A stretch of DNA of 64,000 bases from Pseudomonas migulae NBRC 103157 (GTDB lineage: Bacteria > Pseudomonadota > Gammaproteobacteria > Pseudomonadales > Pseudomonadaceae), in the NCBI RefSeq assembly GCF_002091715.1, contig NZ_BDAG01000016.1, positions 62,001 through 126,000 of the forward strand, written 5' to 3'. A model generated the notes under the pieces. It was not told the DNA's origin. It did no database searches and worked only from the letters and a program-made list of their open reading frames with translations. This document shows positions 27,246 through 39,199 of this stretch, in pieces; the first letter of the stretch is position 1, and each line of letters starts with the position of its first letter. Both the position numbers and the translations under genes were made by a program.

Positions 27246-28231
27246 AACGTCCATGTTCCATTGATGACGTGCTGGCCGAGCGCGGCGAGGTCGCGTTCGG
27301 CGTGGCTTTGACGCAGGAACACTGGCAGGTCGGCAATCAGTCGGGCGAACTGCCGATCCTTGCAGTAAGGACCGGCGCCGACGGCGTGGCCGACGTGCAG
27401 GATCACCTGTTCGACGGCATTTTCCACCACCGCCCGGGCGCGACGAGCGAGGCGTTCGGCGTCTTCCTGTGGCGCGGCATCGAGGCTCAATGCGCTGAAT
27501 CGCAACACTGTTGCCGCGGCATGCAGCGCGCTGTCGACTGCACCAAGGTGGGCGAGGGCGTGGGGTTCTTCGCGATGGCCGCAGTGCCTGCGCAGACGTT
27601 CGGCCAGACTCTGCGCCGCGCCGTACCAACACGCCGCAATGCCGATTCCGCCTTGCCAGAAGCCAGGGCGTTGCAGGTAGTCGCCGGGGTTGCCGATGGC
27701 CTGGGCTTCGGCACCGTCGAACAGCACTTCAACGCTGCCGGTGGCGCCCATGCCCACCGCTTGCCAGCCTTGATCGGTGAGGGTCACGCCGGGTTGATCC
27801 AGCGCCACCGCCACCAATTGCTGGCGGTCCTGTTGATCCCACGTCGTCAGCAACGCGTGGCTCAATACCGTCGCGCCTGAACACCAGGCCTTACGCCCGT
27901 TCAGTGCAACCATCTGGCCTTGAGGGGTGACCCGCACCCGCGCATCCGGCGGCTCGGCGGCCCACATTCCCCAGGTGCTGGAAGGTGTGGGCGAACCGCC
28001 GAGTTGCTGAATGATCGCAAGAGCATCGGTATGACCCTCGTACAACTTGCACAACCCCAGATCATGCCCGCCGACCTCGGCCAGACGCTGAAAGCGTTCC
28101 AGCGTCCGGCCGCTGCCGGGCAGCGGAAGCTGATCAAGACCGGCCTCGACCAGCTCCCGCAAGCACCGGCCTAACGCCCGTGTATCGGTGTAGTCCGCTG
28201 ACTGTCGATGGAGAAAAGCCTGTAGGTCCAT
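27242..28231 (-). CDS. Short acyl-CoA dehydrogenase-like flavoprotein
   Basis: A 329-residue ACAD-fold protein starting MDLQAFLHRQSADYTD. ACAD features include GRKAWCSGATVLSHALL (middle domain), GFWQGGIGIAACWYGAAQSLAERLR and the C-terminal helix LRQSHAERDLAALG. It is shorter than catabolic dehydrogenases (~380) and has no C-terminal YEGTxxIQ segment, so the usual catalytic Glu of medium/short-chain enzymes is absent; it may oxidise a carrier- or sugar-linked substrate. ATG 28231 lies one base after the glgX stop codon, so it is tightly coupled to glgX. Confidence 0.8.
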   Translation of the reverse strand: MDLQAFLHRQSADYTDTRALGRCLRELVEAGLDQLPLPGSGRTLERFQRLAEVGGHDLGLCKLYEGHTDALAIIQQLGGSPTPSSTWGMWAAEPPDARVRVTPQGQMVALNGRKAWCSGATVLSHALLTTWDQQDRQQLVAVALDQPGVTLTDQGWQAVGMGATGSVEVLFDGAEAQAIGNPGDYLQRPGFWQGGIGIAACWYGAAQSLAERLRRHCGHREEPHALAHLGAVDSALHAAATVLRFSALSLDAAPQEDAERLARRARAVVENAVEQVILHVGHAVGAGPYCKDRQFARLIADLPVFLRQSHAERDLAALGQHVINGTWTL

Positions 28232-28232
28232 T

Positions 28233-30392
<2,160 letters not shown>

Positions 30393-30423
30393 AGGTGCTC
30401 CTGCAAAATGGGGAATGCTTTTT

Positions 30424-30523
30424 GTAGGAGCGAGCTTGCTCGCGATGGACAAAAGAGCGACGCGTTTAGTCAGAAAGTACGCGTTATCGTTAACGTCCAT
30501 CGCGAGCAAGCTCGCTACTACAG
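30424..30523. repeat. REP pair, family A variant
   Basis: Arms GTAGGAGCGAGCTTGCTCGCGAT about 55 bases apart, just upstream of glgX and after the DUF2934 gene. Confidence 0.85.
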
Positions 30524-30599
30524 GTTTTTCGGGGCGAGCGCGCCCACGGTGGCGAGCAGGCTCGCCACGGGTTCAATCAAGCGGCAATGAAGTGAAGCG

Positions 30600-30941
30600 T
30601 CAAACCGCGGGTGGTTTTTTCGTGGTGCGCGGTTTTTTCTGGGCGGCTTTCTCACCCGGCGGGGTGACTTTCGCAGCCGCCGCGGCCGGTTTGGCCTTGG
30701 CTTTCGATGCCGCAGCCTTGCCATCGGCCTGACCGTTGAGCTTGCCATCCGCTTTGGCCGCCGGTTTGGCGGTGACGGCTTTGCTTGCGGCAGCCTTCGG
30801 GGACTTCTTCGGTGCGAGGGCTTCGGCTTCAGCCAGCTTGCGAGCCATCTCCCAATGACGAGCTTCCTCGCCCTCGGGTTTCCCTTCCGATTCCCAGATC
30901 TGATAGGCAAATTCGCGGATGCGTTTTTCGTCGGTACTCAT
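30600..30941 (-). CDS. DUF2934-domain protein with Lys/Ala-rich tail
   Basis: A 113-residue protein. Residues 1-40 (IREFAYQIWESEGKPEGEEARHWEMARKL) form the DUF2934 helical motif. The rest is a low-complexity Ala/Lys/Pro tail with AAASKA-type repeats, resembling histone-like DNA- or polyanion-binding tails. DUF2934 proteins often lie within glycogen/trehalose operons; function unknown. Its ATG overlaps the treY stop (ATGA), so it is co-translated with treY. Confidence 0.85.
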   Translation of the reverse strand: MSTDEKRIREFAYQIWESEGKPEGEEARHWEMARKLAEAEALAPKKSPKAAASKAVTAKPAAKADGKLNGQADGKAAASKAKAKPAAAAAKVTPPGEKAAQKKPRTTKKPPAV

Positions 30942-33730
30942 CGCAATGCTCCTGAACTGAACTCAAAGTTTTGGATAAAGAGATTGACCGGGAAATCCCC
31001 CAGCGCAGCGCCAATCATCAGCTCCTTGTGTTCTGTGACTGCGACGCTGGAAAAAAGTCCCTTCAGATTCTCGTCAGGGGTGGTGAACGGTAATTTGACC
31101 CGCGTATCGCCCCACTGCTGCGCGCCGACCTGGGGCTCGGCACTGTTTTCCAGCAGGCCTGCACAGCGTATCGGTACGATCACGATGGCTTGTTTCTGGT
31201 TGTACGAGCGCGCAAATGCCAGCACCCGGTGTGCCTCGCTGCCGACCACTTCCAGCGCTTGATACGAGCCACGCTGAAACAGCTCGGCCTGTTCGGCGCG
31301 CAGGTTCAACGTGCGCGCGATCAGGGTTTGTTTGATACGCCCGTCCCGCCAGTTCGCCAGCAGGTCAGGCAGGTCCAGCGGACGCTGCATGGCTTGTTGA
31401 CGACTGGCGTAATCCACCGGGCGACGGTTGTCCGGGTCGACCAGCGAGAAGTCCCAGTATTCGTTGCCTTGGTAAAGGTCCGGAACGCCCGGCACGGTCA
31501 TGCGCAGCAAGGTTTGCGCCAAGCCGTTGAGTGCACCGGGTGCAGCAATCGACATCGCCGCTTTAGCCAGAGCTGCGCGCAGCCGTTCACCTTCGGGGCT
31601 GAGTAGCAGGCGTTCGAGGAATTGGTGAGCCGCGTGTTCGTAAGCATCGTTGGGTGCGCTCCAACTGCTTTGTAATTTAGCTTCGCGCAAAGCTTTCTGT
31701 TGCCACTGCCAAACACGTTGAGTGTAGTTCTCGTACGCCGCCTTATCGTCGTTGCGCAGATCCAGCGGCCAGCTGCCGAGGAGCGCTTGATAGAGGATCA
31801 GTTCATCGCCCGCGGACGGCATCTGGTCGTCGTCGCGCAGCGGCCGGGCCAGCGTCTGCCAGAGCGGTACCTGCCAGGCGAACCACGCGCTGCGTTCGCT
31901 CAACACCGCCAGCCTGGCGCGGGTGTCTTCGCCGCGTTTGTGGTCGTGGGTCGCAGTGGCCAGCAGGTTGTCGGGGAATTCTTCAAGGCGATTGAGGCAC
32001 GCCGCATGAAAGTCGGCCACCGGCGCACTGAATTGCTCGGTGCTGAAACCCACGTCGTTGCGCGACAACAGCACCGCCGAGCGATAGAACGCGGTGTCTT
32101 CCACGGCCTTCGCCGCCGCTGGCGACGTCAGCTGCTGAAAGCGTACGCAAGCATGTTTGAGCATCTTGCGCGACCGGCCCACCGGACGTTTGCGCCACGG
32201 TTCACCGCCCAGCCATCGGGCCAGGCAATCAAGCACGGGCCAATCGGCCTCGCCGAGGGTTTGCCGCGCACCGTCCATGGCTTGCTGGAAAAACACATCG
32301 TCCTCAGTGGAGCGCCCACGGGGACTGATGTAGGTGCGATACACCGGAAAATGCACGATCAGTTCCTGCAACGCCCGGCGAATCGCGCCGAGGGTCAGGT
32401 CGCGGGTCATCAGGTCATCCCGGGCCACTTGCAACAGGGCTTGGGCGACGCTTTCAAAATCACCGGCGAGGGAACCGTTGAGAATCTGCTGACGCGCCAG
32501 TTGCGCTTCCTGACGGAAATCGGCGGGCCGCTCGCTGCAGCGACTCCACAGTTCGCCCAGGGTTTGTGCGCCGTCCGGGTCATGTTGCAGCAACGACAAC
32601 TGGTTCATGAATTCGTAACCCGTGGTGCCATCCACCGACCAGTCACGGTGCAGGGTTTCCCCCTCGCCAAGGATCTTCTCGACGTAGATCGGCAAGTGCC
32701 GGTCCGGCGCCAGGCTGTCGACCCGGCGCCGCAGTTTGCGGCAATAACCGCGCGGATCGGCGAGGCCGTCGATGTGGTCGATACGCAGACCATCGATCAG
32801 GCCTTCAGCCACCAGTTCGAAGATTTTCGCGTGGGTCGCTTCGAACACCGCCGGACGCTCCACGCGCAGTCCGCCCAGTTCGTTGACATCGAAAAAGCGC
32901 CGCCAGTTGATGTCGTCCGCTGCCGTGCGCCAACTGGCGAGGCGATAGCTCTGGCGCTCCAGCAACTGATGCAGACGCTGGAAGCCGTCCGGCGTCAGCG
33001 AGTCGTAGGCTTCAAGGTTCTGTTCGATGGTTTGAAGCACGGCCGGGTCGCTGGCGAGTTCGCGCAGCTCTTCTTTAAGCGGCATCGCCAGACGGTGGGC
33101 GTCGGTCTGATAACTCAAGGTGCTGAAGCGGTCGGCCAGGGACTTGAGTTGCTCGTCATCCGCTTTCAACAGTTCGCCAAAATTCATTGGGCAAATCGGG
33201 AAGTGGTGATCGTAGTGCTCGACATAAAATGCGCCACGCTGCGCATCGAAGCGCAAGGGCAGGGTCCCGTCCTGCAACGCAACGCCATAGTCGCTGCCGA
33301 GGAAGGGCAACAGCAGCTGGCCTTCCATCAACGGATCGGGCGAATGCCACTGGATGTCGAAGAACTCGCCGTAAGGGCTCAGGCGCCCCCATTCCAGCAA
33401 GTCCAGCCACCAGGGGTTATCACCGCCGCCAACGGCCATGTGGTTGGAGACGATGTCGAGGATCAAGCCCATGTTCTGCGCACGCAATGCGCTGACCAGA
33501 CGGCGCAATGCTGCTTCGCCGCCCAGTTCAGGATTGACCGTGGTCGGGTCGACCACGTCATAGCCATGCATGGAACCGGCGCGGGCGCTCAGCAGCGGCG
33601 AGGCGTAGACATGACTGATGCCGAGGCTGGCGAAATACGGCACCAGCGGCACCGCATCGTCGAGCGTGAAACCTTTATGAAACTGCAATCGCAACGTTGC
33701 GCGCAGCGGTTGAATACGTGGCGGATTCAT
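30938..33730 (-). CDS. treY: Malto-oligosyltrehalose synthase TreY
   Basis: A 930-residue GH13_26 enzyme that isomerises the reducing end of a maltodextrin to a trehalosyl unit. Seen are TLRLQFHKGFTLDDA at the N-terminus, ISHVYASPLLSARAGSMHGYDV, ILDIVSNHMAV, GLRIDHIDGLADP and the insert VEKILGEGE typical of TreY, then VPGVPDLYQGNEYWDFSLVDPDNRRP near the C-terminus. Its ATG overlaps the malQ stop and its stop overlaps the DUF2934 start, so the genes are translationally coupled. Confidence 0.95.
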   Translation of the reverse strand: MNPPRIQPLRATLRLQFHKGFTLDDAVPLVPYFASLGISHVYASPLLSARAGSMHGYDVVDPTTVNPELGGEAALRRLVSALRAQNMGLILDIVSNHMAVGGGDNPWWLDLLEWGRLSPYGEFFDIQWHSPDPLMEGQLLLPFLGSDYGVALQDGTLPLRFDAQRGAFYVEHYDHHFPICPMNFGELLKADDEQLKSLADRFSTLSYQTDAHRLAMPLKEELRELASDPAVLQTIEQNLEAYDSLTPDGFQRLHQLLERQSYRLASWRTAADDINWRRFFDVNELGGLRVERPAVFEATHAKIFELVAEGLIDGLRIDHIDGLADPRGYCRKLRRRVDSLAPDRHLPIYVEKILGEGETLHRDWSVDGTTGYEFMNQLSLLQHDPDGAQTLGELWSRCSERPADFRQEAQLARQQILNGSLAGDFESVAQALLQVARDDLMTRDLTLGAIRRALQELIVHFPVYRTYISPRGRSTEDDVFFQQAMDGARQTLGEADWPVLDCLARWLGGEPWRKRPVGRSRKMLKHACVRFQQLTSPAAAKAVEDTAFYRSAVLLSRNDVGFSTEQFSAPVADFHAACLNRLEEFPDNLLATATHDHKRGEDTRARLAVLSERSAWFAWQVPLWQTLARPLRDDDQMPSAGDELILYQALLGSWPLDLRNDDKAAYENYTQRVWQWQQKALREAKLQSSWSAPNDAYEHAAHQFLERLLLSPEGERLRAALAKAAMSIAAPGALNGLAQTLLRMTVPGVPDLYQGNEYWDFSLVDPDNRRPVDYASRQQAMQRPLDLPDLLANWRDGRIKQTLIARTLNLRAEQAELFQRGSYQALEVVGSEAHRVLAFARSYNQKQAIVIVPIRCAGLLENSAEPQVGAQQWGDTRVKLPFTTPDENLKGLFSSVAVTEHKELMIGAALGDFPVNLFIQNFEFSSGALR

Positions 33731-35805
33731 CGGTCACGCTCGGCAGCCTGAAGTCGCGCGCAAGCGAGCAGTTCCAGGCGCCGGGCGGCGTCCGGGTCAT
33801 CGAGCAGCGCTTCGCTGTAGCCGGGTAAACGTCGCGACCAATTGGGATGCGTATCGATGGTGCCGGGCAGGTTGGCCTGCTGCTCGATGCCCAAGGCATC
33901 TTCCAGCGGCAGCAACACCAGCGGCGCGCGGGTATGACCGAGGAAACGAATGGCGGCATCGAGTACCTGGTCGGTTTCGTGGGACTCCTCACGAAAGTTC
34001 TGCGGGTCTTCGCTCAATACGCGGCGCAAGCCTTCGCGCTCCCGTTCACGATGATGGCGCCACTCGATTTCACTCTGGGCATCGACCAGCCCCAACCTGG
34101 CGTTCCAGTCGATATCGCGGCCATGCCACCAGCCGTTGAGCGTCGGCAGGTCGTGGGTGCTGGTGGTCGCCAGTGCGTTGTCCGGCCAGTCGAGGATCGG
34201 TTTGAAGCGAGTGTTGTCCTGTTCGAACAGCATCACGCGCATGCCGAGGATCGCGCGGGCGATGAGTTTTTCCCGCAGGCTGTCTTCCACCGTGCCGAGA
34301 TCTTCGCCAAGGACGATGGCCTGATGCCGATGGGATTCCAGGGCCAGAAGGCGCAGCAAATCGTCAACCGGGTAATAGAGATAAGCGCCGTCAGCGGGTA
34401 TTGCGCCGTTAGGGATTACCCACAACCGTTGCAGGCCCATGACGTGATCGATGCGCAGGCCGCCAGCGTGGGCGAAGTTGGCCCGGAGCATTTCGATGAA
34501 AGCGCGAAAGCCGTTGCGCACCAGACCCTCTGGCGAGAACGCGGAAATCCCCCAGCCCTGGCCGGTGCGGTTGAGAATGTCCGGCGGCGCGCCCACGGTC
34601 AGGGACGCGAGCAGTTCATCCTGGCGACTCCAGGCCTGGCTGCCACCGCCGTCGGCACCGACGGCCAGGTCGGCGATCAAGCCAATGCTCATGCCGCTGC
34701 TGCGGGCGGCGGCTTGAGCGCGTTCCAGGCATCGGGTGATCAGCCATTGGCAGAAGGCAAAGAAGCCAATGCGCCCGGCATTCTCTTCGGCGAATTCAGC
34801 CAGTGCCGCGCTGCGCGGATCGCGCCATTGCTCGGGCCATTCGCGCCAGTCGAGGTTTTCACCCTTGGCGGCGCGGGCTTCCTGAATGGCTTCGAAGCGG
34901 CAGTGGTTTTCCAGGGCTTCGCCGGCCGCGTGGCGGTAGCTGCTGAAGTCGGCATGTAACGGGTGTTCGCCCTGGACAAAGCCTTCGTACAACGCCTGCA
35001 ACAGGCGATGCTTGGCTTCGGCGGCGACGGGCCAGTCGATCAATGGCAGTGCTTCAAGGTGCTTGAGTTCAGCGGCGAGCCCGGTGGCATCAATCGCCGT
35101 GCGCATCGCTCGCTCACCAAGGATTGCGCCAGGCGCGGCGTACAGGCTGTTGAGAAACAAACGGCTGGACGGCGAATAGGGGCTGTAGCGCTGGGTGTCG
35201 CTGCTGAACATGGCGTGCAGCGGGCTGATCGCCAACGCTTCGGCGCCACGCTCACCGGCCACCCGGGCGAGATCCTCCAGTGCCTGGGTATCGCCGCAAC
35301 CGCCATCGCCGGGACGGCGCAGCGAATACAGCTGTACGCTCAGGCCCCAGGTACGGGGGATCGGACTGTCGACGGCATCGCCGACGCTGTAGCAGCGCGC
35401 CGGTGCCACGGCCAGCGTAAAGCTCTGCCCGTCAATGCTGACATGCTGGTAACCGACCGGGATCAGGCCGGGCAACATCGCCTCGGCATCCAGTTTCAAG
35501 CTGAGTCGCGAGCCATCTTCAAGGTGGATCTCGCAGGCGGTTTCCGGCTCGAAATAATGCGCGAGGTTAAGGCTTACGCCAAAGTCTGCGGTCAGCAGCG
35601 GCGGCAGGTGCCGGGTCTGTTGCACCTGCTGCAATTCGAGCAGGCTGGCATCGATTTCCTGGGCACTGCCGGCCGGGTGGCCGAGTCCGCTCAGGACGTT
35701 GCGTAACACTGATGGGGCGACTTTCTGTGGGCGGCCGTTGGCGTCGATCCAGTCGACGGCCAGGCCAGCTCGGCCGGCCAGTATTTCCAGTTGCGCATCG
35801 CTCAT
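33727..35805 (-). CDS. malQ: 4-alpha-glucanotransferase MalQ
   Basis: A 692-residue GH77 amylomaltase that disproportionates maltodextrins, feeding suitable chain lengths to TreY. Family signatures include WGLSVQLYSLR, SPLHAMFSSDTQRYSPYSPSSRLFLN, LRIDHVMGLQRLWVIP (nucleophile Asp region), VLGEDLGTVEDSLRE and TSTHDLPTLNGWW. ATG 35805 overlaps the treZ stop (ATGA); the longer frame to 35865 is not needed. Confidence 0.94.
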   Translation of the reverse strand: MSDAQLEILAGRAGLAVDWIDANGRPQKVAPSVLRNVLSGLGHPAGSAQEIDASLLELQQVQQTRHLPPLLTADFGVSLNLAHYFEPETACEIHLEDGSRLSLKLDAEAMLPGLIPVGYQHVSIDGQSFTLAVAPARCYSVGDAVDSPIPRTWGLSVQLYSLRRPGDGGCGDTQALEDLARVAGERGAEALAISPLHAMFSSDTQRYSPYSPSSRLFLNSLYAAPGAILGERAMRTAIDATGLAAELKHLEALPLIDWPVAAEAKHRLLQALYEGFVQGEHPLHADFSSYRHAAGEALENHCRFEAIQEARAAKGENLDWREWPEQWRDPRSAALAEFAEENAGRIGFFAFCQWLITRCLERAQAAARSSGMSIGLIADLAVGADGGGSQAWSRQDELLASLTVGAPPDILNRTGQGWGISAFSPEGLVRNGFRAFIEMLRANFAHAGGLRIDHVMGLQRLWVIPNGAIPADGAYLYYPVDDLLRLLALESHRHQAIVLGEDLGTVEDSLREKLIARAILGMRVMLFEQDNTRFKPILDWPDNALATTSTHDLPTLNGWWHGRDIDWNARLGLVDAQSEIEWRHHREREREGLRRVLSEDPQNFREESHETDQVLDAAIRFLGHTRAPLVLLPLEDALGIEQQANLPGTIDTHPNWSRRLPGYSEALLDDPDAARRLELLACARLQAAERDR

Positions 35806-37598
35806 TGGCGCTCTCCATCCGGGGGTAGCAAAGGGGCTGCGGCCGTGAGGCTGACTAGCGCGCAATACGGGGCAAGCGTGCCCTGATCCAACAGGTCGGC
35901 GGACTTCGGCGGGTGTTCGAACAGCAACGAAGTGCCGGCCTGTGGGGAGTGGACCACCGGCGTGTCGCTGAGGTTCAGGTCAATGCGCAGCAGGCTGCCA
36001 TCGCCCAGTTGCCAGCGCGCCGTCACCGCGCCTTGCGCCAGTACGTCGGCCCCCAACGGGTGGGCGCCAGACAAGTGCGGGATGATCTGCTCATGACGGA
36101 TCTCCAACAGTTGGCGGTACAGCGCGTAAATGGCGGACTGCCGGCTCGCCGCAAGGTTCGGACGGGAGTCTTCGAACGTCTGTTGCGCGTTCGGGTCGGG
36201 GATCTGTTCGCGCTTTTCCGGATCGGCAAACGCGCTGAACGCGGAAAACTCGCTACGTCGTCCTTCGCGAACCAGTTCCGCAAGTTCCCCGTGATGGCTG
36301 GTGAAGAACAGAAACGGCTCTTGCGCGGCGAATTCGTCGCCCATGAACATCAATGGGATCATCGGCGACAACAGCAACAATGCTGTTGCGGCTTTCAATG
36401 CGTCGGGGTGGGCCAGTTGGTGCAGCCGTTCGCCGAACGCGCGATTGCCGATCTGGTCATGGTTCTGCAAAAACAGCACGAACGCGGTGGGCGGCAAGTG
36501 ACCACTGGGCTCACCGCGGGCTTCGCCATGGCGGTTGGTGTGGCCCTGAAACACGAAGCCCTGGCTCAGGCAGCGAGCCAATTGTTCAGTGGGGTTGTCG
36601 GCATAGTCGGCGTAATAGGCATCGGTTTCACCGGTCAGCAGCACGTGCAACGCGTTGTGGCCATCGTCGTTCCACTGCGCATCGAACCCTTCTTGCAGCA
36701 GGCTGGCCTGGTTGTGCTCGTTCTCGACCGTCAACCAGACATGCCTTGCCGGATCGATCTGTTGTCGAATGCGATGCGCCAGTTCCTGAAGAAAGTCCGG
36801 GCTTTCGATGGCGTGCACCGCATCAAAGCGCAAACCGTCAAAGCGGTATTCCAGCAACCACATCAACGCATTGTCGATGAAGAAGTCTCGCACCTCGCGC
36901 CGCCGGAAATCGATGGCCGCGCCCCAGGGGGTGTGCTTGTCTTCATTGAAGAAGCCCTTGGCGTAGCGATGCAGGTAATTGCCATGCGGGCCGAAGTGGT
37001 TGTAGACCACGTCGAGGATCACCGCCAAGCCATGGCCGTGGGCGGTGTCGATCAGGTGCTTGAGCTGTTCGGGGGTGCCATAGGACGCCTGGGGCGCGTA
37101 GGGCAGCACCCCGTCGTAGCCCCAGTTCCGTTCACCGGGAAATTGCGCGATGGGCATCAGCTCGATGGCCGTGATGCCCAACGCCGCGAGGCGCTCCAGG
37201 TGCTGTTCGACTTCGCTGAAGCCGCCCAGCGCACCGACATGCAATTCGTAGATCACTGCCTCGTTCCATGGCCGCCCCAGCCACGTGCTGTGTTGCCAGG
37301 TGTAGGCGAGGGGATCGACCACCACGCTGTGCCGATCAATATCACCGGCCTGCGCGCGGGAGGCCGGGTCGGGTACTTCAATCTCACCGTCGATGTTGTA
37401 GCGATAACGCGTGCCTGCGGGGCAACGCGTTTTGATCACGAACCAGCCATCGGCCTGAGGCAGTAGCGGCAAGGATTGTCCATCTTCCAGTTCGACACTG
37501 ACAAAAAACGCATCTGGCGCCCACAAGGCAAAACGCGTGTGTTCTGCGTCCAGCATGATTGCGCCGTGGGGCCAGGTCTCAAGGGTCCGTAACGGCAT
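35802..37598 (-). CDS. treZ: Malto-oligosyltrehalose trehalohydrolase TreZ
   Basis: A 598-residue GH13_10 enzyme that cleaves trehalose from malto-oligosyltrehalose made by TreY. It has a CBM48-like N-terminal domain (TRFALWAPDAFFVSVELED), then VIYELHVGALGGFSEVEQHL, AVILDVVYNHFGPHGNYL, YRFDGLRFDAVHAI, HVWLTVENEHN and FLQNHDQIGNRAFGERL. It follows glgA after 14 bases and overlaps malQ by four, so it belongs to glgA-treZ-malQ-treY-DUF2934. Confidence 0.95.
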   Translation of the reverse strand: MPLRTLETWPHGAIMLDAEHTRFALWAPDAFFVSVELEDGQSLPLLPQADGWFVIKTRCPAGTRYRYNIDGEIEVPDPASRAQAGDIDRHSVVVDPLAYTWQHSTWLGRPWNEAVIYELHVGALGGFSEVEQHLERLAALGITAIELMPIAQFPGERNWGYDGVLPYAPQASYGTPEQLKHLIDTAHGHGLAVILDVVYNHFGPHGNYLHRYAKGFFNEDKHTPWGAAIDFRRREVRDFFIDNALMWLLEYRFDGLRFDAVHAIESPDFLQELAHRIRQQIDPARHVWLTVENEHNQASLLQEGFDAQWNDDGHNALHVLLTGETDAYYADYADNPTEQLARCLSQGFVFQGHTNRHGEARGEPSGHLPPTAFVLFLQNHDQIGNRAFGERLHQLAHPDALKAATALLLLSPMIPLMFMGDEFAAQEPFLFFTSHHGELAELVREGRRSEFSAFSAFADPEKREQIPDPNAQQTFEDSRPNLAASRQSAIYALYRQLLEIRHEQIIPHLSGAHPLGADVLAQGAVTARWQLGDGSLLRIDLNLSDTPVVHSPQAGTSLLFEHPPKSADLLDQGTLAPYCALVSLTAAAPLLPPDGERQ

Positions 37599-37612
37599 TG
37601 TTCAAAAACCTC

Positions 37613-39199
37613 TTACTGTCTGTTCGATTTCCCCAGTGCTTTAGCAACAAGCTGTTCATAGAGTTCGGCGTAGGGTTCGACCGCTTTGCACCAGTTGAAC
37701 GGCGCGGCCATGGCGCGGCACCGCATGGCGTTGAGCAGGTCGGGGAAGGCAAACACCTTGAAGGCGCGGCTCAGGGCTTCCTGATAACTCTCAACGGTGG
37801 ATTCGTCGAACAGGAAACCGGTCACGCCGTTTTCGATGGTGTCGGCCAGGCCTCCGGTGTTGCGCGCAACCGGCAACGAGCCGAAGCGCTGGGCGTACAT
37901 CTGGCTCAGGCCGCACGGTTCATAACGCGATGGCATCAGCAGGAAATCGCTGCCGGCGAACATGCGGCGGGCGTCTGTTTCGTTGAAGCCGATGCGTACA
38001 CCGATTTGCCCGGGGAAACGCAGGGCCAGTTCGCGCATGGCTTGTTCTTCTTCCGGCTCGCCACGGCCGATGATCGCGATCTGGCCACCCGACTGGACGA
38101 TGTACTCGGACACGGCTTCGGTCAGGTCCAGGCCTTTCTGGTAGACCAGGCGCGAGACCACGGCAAACAGCGGGCCTTCTGAGTCGTCCAGGCCAAACAG
38201 GTCGCGCACGTGCGCCGCGTTGACCGCTTTGCCTTCCCAGTCACCGATGCTGAACGGGCAGAACAGGTGCGGGTCGGTGGCCGCATCCCAGCTTTCATCG
38301 ATGCCATTGGGAATGCCGCTGAGCAGACCTTGCTGGGTCTTGGCGGCAAGAAAACCGTCGAGGCCGCAGCCGAACGCCGGCGTGGTGATTTCCTGAGCGT
38401 AGGTGGCGCTGACCGTGGTGATGTGGCTCGAGTAAGCCATGCCGGCCTTGAGGAACGACATCTTGCCGTAGAACTCCATGCCTTCCTGTTGCAAGGCATG
38501 GGCGGGAATGCCCAGCTCCGGGCAAGAGCCCAGACTGGTCACGCCTTGATAAGCGAGGTTGTGAATGGTGAACAGTGTCGGGGTGCGCTGCCCACGCCAG
38601 TGCATGTAGGCAGGCGCCAGGCCGGCGGGCCAGTCATGAGCGTGCACCAGGTCCGGGCACCAGTGGATCTGCGCGAGGTTGGCGGCGATATCGGCAGCGG
38701 CCAGGCCCAGGCGGGCGAAGCGGATATGGTTGTCCGGCCAGTCGCGACCGTTGTTGGCGCCGTAGGGCGAGCCTTCGCGCTCGTAGAGTTCAGGGCAGAT
38801 CAACACGTAAATGACCAGACCGTCAGGCATGTCCATGCGCCCGATCTTGCAGGGTGGCAGTGCGGCATGACCACCGAGCTCACCAATAATATGAATCGGG
38901 TTTTCGCTGTGCAGCACTTGCGGGTAACCGGGGATCAGCACCCGCACATCGTGCAATTGCGCCATGGCCCGGGGCAATGCTGCCGAGACGTCACCCAGAC
39001 CGCCGGTCTTCACCAGGTCGGCGATTTCCGAGGTCACGAACAACACTTTCTTTCGATTTGGATTCTGTTTGGCCACCGGTGTCAGCGTCTTGGTGCTCGG
39101 GACGTTGATCGATTGGGCACTTGGGGCGCTCACGGCGCTCGTTTCGCCGACCTGCTGATGAGCACGTTCTCCCTGGATGTCTAAAGCCGCACTGATCAT
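37613..39199 (-). CDS. glgA: Glycogen synthase GlgA
   Basis: A 528-residue GT5 enzyme with an N-terminal extension of about 60 residues before KKVLFVTSEIADLVKTGGLGDVSAALPRAM, where KTGGLGD binds the ADP-glucose phosphates. The C-terminal half has VSRLVYQKGLDL, RMFAGSDFLLMPSRYEPCGL (catalytic Glu region) and ARNTGGLADTIENG. It could elongate glucan or, as shown for the actinobacterial GlgM relatives, contribute to maltose-1-phosphate formation; which applies here cannot be told. No glgC is in the window. ATG 39199 follows GGGGAGATT. Confidence 0.92.
   Translation of the reverse strand: MISAALDIQGERAHQQVGETSAVSAPSAQSINVPSTKTLTPVAKQNPNRKKVLFVTSEIADLVKTGGLGDVSAALPRAMAQLHDVRVLIPGYPQVLHSENPIHIIGELGGHAALPPCKIGRMDMPDGLVIYVLICPELYEREGSPYGANNGRDWPDNHIRFARLGLAAADIAANLAQIHWCPDLVHAHDWPAGLAPAYMHWRGQRTPTLFTIHNLAYQGVTSLGSCPELGIPAHALQQEGMEFYGKMSFLKAGMAYSSHITTVSATYAQEITTPAFGCGLDGFLAAKTQQGLLSGIPNGIDESWDAATDPHLFCPFSIGDWEGKAVNAAHVRDLFGLDDSEGPLFAVVSRLVYQKGLDLTEAVSEYIVQSGGQIAIIGRGEPEEEQAMRELALRFPGQIGVRIGFNETDARRMFAGSDFLLMPSRYEPCGLSQMYAQRFGSLPVARNTGGLADTIENGVTGFLFDESTVESYQEALSRAFKVFAFPDLLNAMRCRAMAAPFNWCKAVEPYAELYEQLVAKALGKSNRQ

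Noticed and set aside
26487..27632. A 381-codon version of the PIG-L gene starting at 27632
   Set aside because: The extra 128 codons are Arg/Pro-rich antisense of the ACAD-like gene; ATG 27245 overlaps the upstream stop and gives the same length as the paralogue.
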